From: Mediterranea sp. (in: CFB group bacteria)
Lineage (GTDB): Bacteria > Bacteroidota > Bacteroidia > Bacteroidales > Bacteroidaceae
Direction: 5' to 3'
NCBI GenBank assembly: GCA_031261785.1
Contig: JAISIZ010000129.1
Span: 1 to 44,776, forward strand
DNA length: 44,776 nucleotides
Shown here: one piece after another, positions 42,677 to 44,776 of the stretch
Numbering within the stretch: position 1 is the stretch's first letter
Layout: each line of letters opens with the position of its first letter
Notes under the pieces: generated by a model
The model's database searches: none
Seen by the model: the letters and a program-made list of their open reading frames with translations, nothing else
What the model was told of the DNA's origin: nothing
Translations under genes and position numbers: made by a program

Positions 42677-42910
42677 ATGGAACAGACTATGACCAAGGAA
42701 CAACGCTTCTTAATCCAGAACAGGGTGCAAAGGCTTATACGCTTTGTTATCCAGGATCTCGAAGTTCCCATCCTCGAGGCTTTCGACATCGTGTACAATT
42801 CGCAACTGTACGAACGCCTTGTCGACTTGGAGACGGGCATGTACTACCAAAGTGCGGTTCATCTGTACAGCTATCTCAAAAGGGAGCTGAAGACTGGAAC
42901 ACTCGCCTAA
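42677..42910 (+). CDS. Small protein of unknown function between cas9 and cas1
   Basis: The 77-residue acidic, helical protein (QRFLIQNRVQRLIRFVIQD, then VPILEAFDIVYNSQLYERL, DLETGMYYQSAVHLYSYLKR) starts 12 bases after cas9 and ends 19 before cas1, so it is part of the cas operon. It does not resemble Csn2, Cas4 or any anti-CRISPR I know. The pattern of an aromatic-rich AFDIVYNSQLYERL helix followed by ETG-YYQS recalls small Bacteroidales proteins near the DUF3791 group, some of which stand next to toxin-like DUF3990 genes; this is a weak resemblance. Codon use and GC match cas1/cas2, not cas9. Normal codon usage and tight packing support a real gene. Confidence 0.8.
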   Translation: MEQTMTKEQRFLIQNRVQRLIRFVIQDLEVPILEAFDIVYNSQLYERLVDLETGMYYQSAVHLYSYLKRELKTGTLA

Positions 42911-42929
42911 CCTCTAATAATTAACGCCC

Positions 42930-44190
<1,261 letters not shown>

Positions 44191-44191
<1 letters not shown>

Positions 44192-44227
44192 AAAGAGAAT
44201 CCGGCCATAGAGCCGGATTCTCTTTTT
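44191..44227. terminator. Bidirectional terminator between cas2 and the CRISPR array
   Basis: AAAAGAGAATCCGGC (44191-44205) and GCCGGATTCTCTTTTT (44212-44227) form a stem of about 15 pairs with a six-base loop; T runs follow on both strands. It ends the cas operon on the plus strand and the array transcript on the minus strand. Confidence 0.88.
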
Positions 44228-44273
44228 AGAAAACAGTTTCTTTTCCATTCCTAATTTGCTTTATAATCCATTG
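44227..44273 (-). repeat. Possible degenerate terminal CRISPR repeat
   Basis: CTAATTTG at 44251-44258 lies where it does in the true repeats if a decayed copy spans 44227-44273, leaving a 25-base spacer before the first intact repeat. Other matches (GTTTC, ATTG) are scattered. A worn repeat at the leader-distal end is expected, and the minus-strand reading makes this that end. The evidence is weak. Confidence 0.3.
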
Positions 44274-44298
44274 AAACACTGCGTATAATGTATACTCT

Positions 44299-44651
44299 AC
44301 TGTTTCCAATGCTGCAAAGATACTAATTTGAAAGCAAATCACAACGCGACGCGTAGCCCATCCGCTCGTCGGACGACTGTTTCCAATGCTGCAAAGATAC
44401 TAATTTGAAAGCAAATCACAACTCTACTTATATAGGCAATTCGATGAAGAAACTGTTTCCAATGCTGCAAAGATACTAATTTGAAAGCAAATCACAACTA
44501 AGCGCCTACGTATTAACCTCGAACGTGACTGTTTCCAATGCTGCAAAGATACTAATTTGAAAGCAAATCACAACGATGTTGTGGTCGAAAACTTGCGTCT
44601 CGTCACTGTTTCCAATGCTGCAAAGATACTAATTTGAAAGCAAATCACAAC
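44299..44651 (-). CRISPR. Type II-C CRISPR array, five 47-base repeats
   Basis: Five identical 47-base repeats at 44299-44345, 44376-44422, 44452-44498, 44528-44574 and 44605-44651 are separated by four unique spacers of 30, 29, 29 and 30 bases. On the plus strand each repeat begins ACTGTTTCCAATGCTGC and ends GAAAGCAAATCACAAC. The tracrRNA anti-repeat shows that the crRNA is read from the minus strand (GTTGTGATTTGC...GGAAACAGT), towards the cas genes. The repeat contains TATCTTTG, a -7 box, with GTTG 19 bases upstream at its own first bases. All repeats being identical suggests an intact, though short, array. Spacer targets cannot be identified here. Confidence 0.98.
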
Positions 44652-44776
44652 CCTCCTCTGGAAAAAACGGTCGATACCCGTTCACCAAAAACGGCCATAT
44701 CCGTTCACTTTTTGCTATCCGATTGCAAAGTTAGCCATTTTTTCTCAAACTGTCACCTTTGAGTTCAAAACGTAGT
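44652..44776 (-). promoter_or_regulatory. CRISPR leader with duplicated motif
   Basis: Reading on the minus strand this is the sequence ahead of the first repeat. It holds two direct copies of AAAAACGGYC-ATA-CCGTTCAC (44663-44686 and 44687-44708), and a perfect minus-strand -7 box TAACTTTG at 44733-44726. The window ends at 44776, so more of the leader may lie outside. Confidence 0.55.

Noticed and set aside
44668..44708. Further CRISPR repeats to the right of the array
   Set aside because: The duplicated AAAAACGG...CCGTTCAC motif has a 24-base step and no similarity to the 47-base repeat, so it is leader sequence, not array.

Overview
The window looks like a chromosomal segment of a Bacteroidales bacterium; the genus cannot be fixed from sequence alone. 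The reasons are Bacteroidetes-type promoters (TTTG, about 20 bases, TAnnTTTG) ahead of many genes, a propionate-forming sodium-pumping methylmalonyl-CoA decarboxylase operon, a PorT-type outer-membrane barrel, a Bacteroidetes-style alpha-2-macroglobulin, a GH10/GH43/GH67 xylan cluster, a thrA-apgM-thrC operon, and a type II-C CRISPR locus with 47-base repeats. No IS element, integrase, rRNA or tRNA was recognised.

Layout. Bases 1-529 hold a 41-base tandem repeat and hairpin modules. 530-5105 is the methylmalonyl-CoA epimerase/decarboxylase operon, closed by a hairpin terminator. 5226-9833 carries a TPR protein, an AAA ATPase paired with a DUF4435/TOPRIM-like protein (a PARIS-like arrangement) and an MscS-type channel. 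9834-10302 is a second 41-base repeat block plus a dense regulatory region for an outer-membrane barrel (10303-10923). Next come a GH123-like glycosidase, a DUF262/DUF1524 (GmrSD-like) protein, a low-molecular-weight protein tyrosine phosphatase and a 1898-residue alpha-2-macroglobulin (to 20784). On the minus strand follow a LiaF-like membrane protein with a LytTR regulator, a MaoC hydratase, and after a third 41-base repeat locus the xylan cluster: GPH symporter, GH10, GH43, GH67 (29455 down to 23569). 30055-35458 is the threonine operon, interrupted by a large palindromic element. Glycerate kinase (minus) and a nitroreductase (plus) lead to the CRISPR locus, 37770-44651: tracrRNA (minus), cas9, a 77-codon unknown ORF, cas1, cas2, a bidirectional terminator, and a five-repeat array that reads towards the cas genes.

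How the genes work together. The first operon turns (R)-methylmalonyl-CoA into propionyl-CoA and a sodium gradient. The xylan cluster imports xylo-oligomers or glucuronoxylan fragments and trims them. thrA-apgM-thrC makes threonine from aspartate, apgM filling the homoserine kinase slot. Three possible defence loci are present: ATPase+DUF4435, DUF262/DUF1524 and Cas9.

The most interesting signals are: (1) about 100 bases of tracrRNA promoter, tail and flank are duplicated as the promoter/leader of glycerate kinase; (2) the CRISPR repeat carries a Bacteroidetes -7 box and a -33-like tetramer at correct spacing; (3) a small uncharacterised gene sits between cas9 and cas1, just where base composition changes sharply; (4) one 41-base-period repeat family occurs at three loci; (5) heptamer TTAGTGA runs at gene ends border large palindromic elements and in two cases encode the last residues of the gene. 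All sequence comparisons were made by eye; no searches or folding were run.
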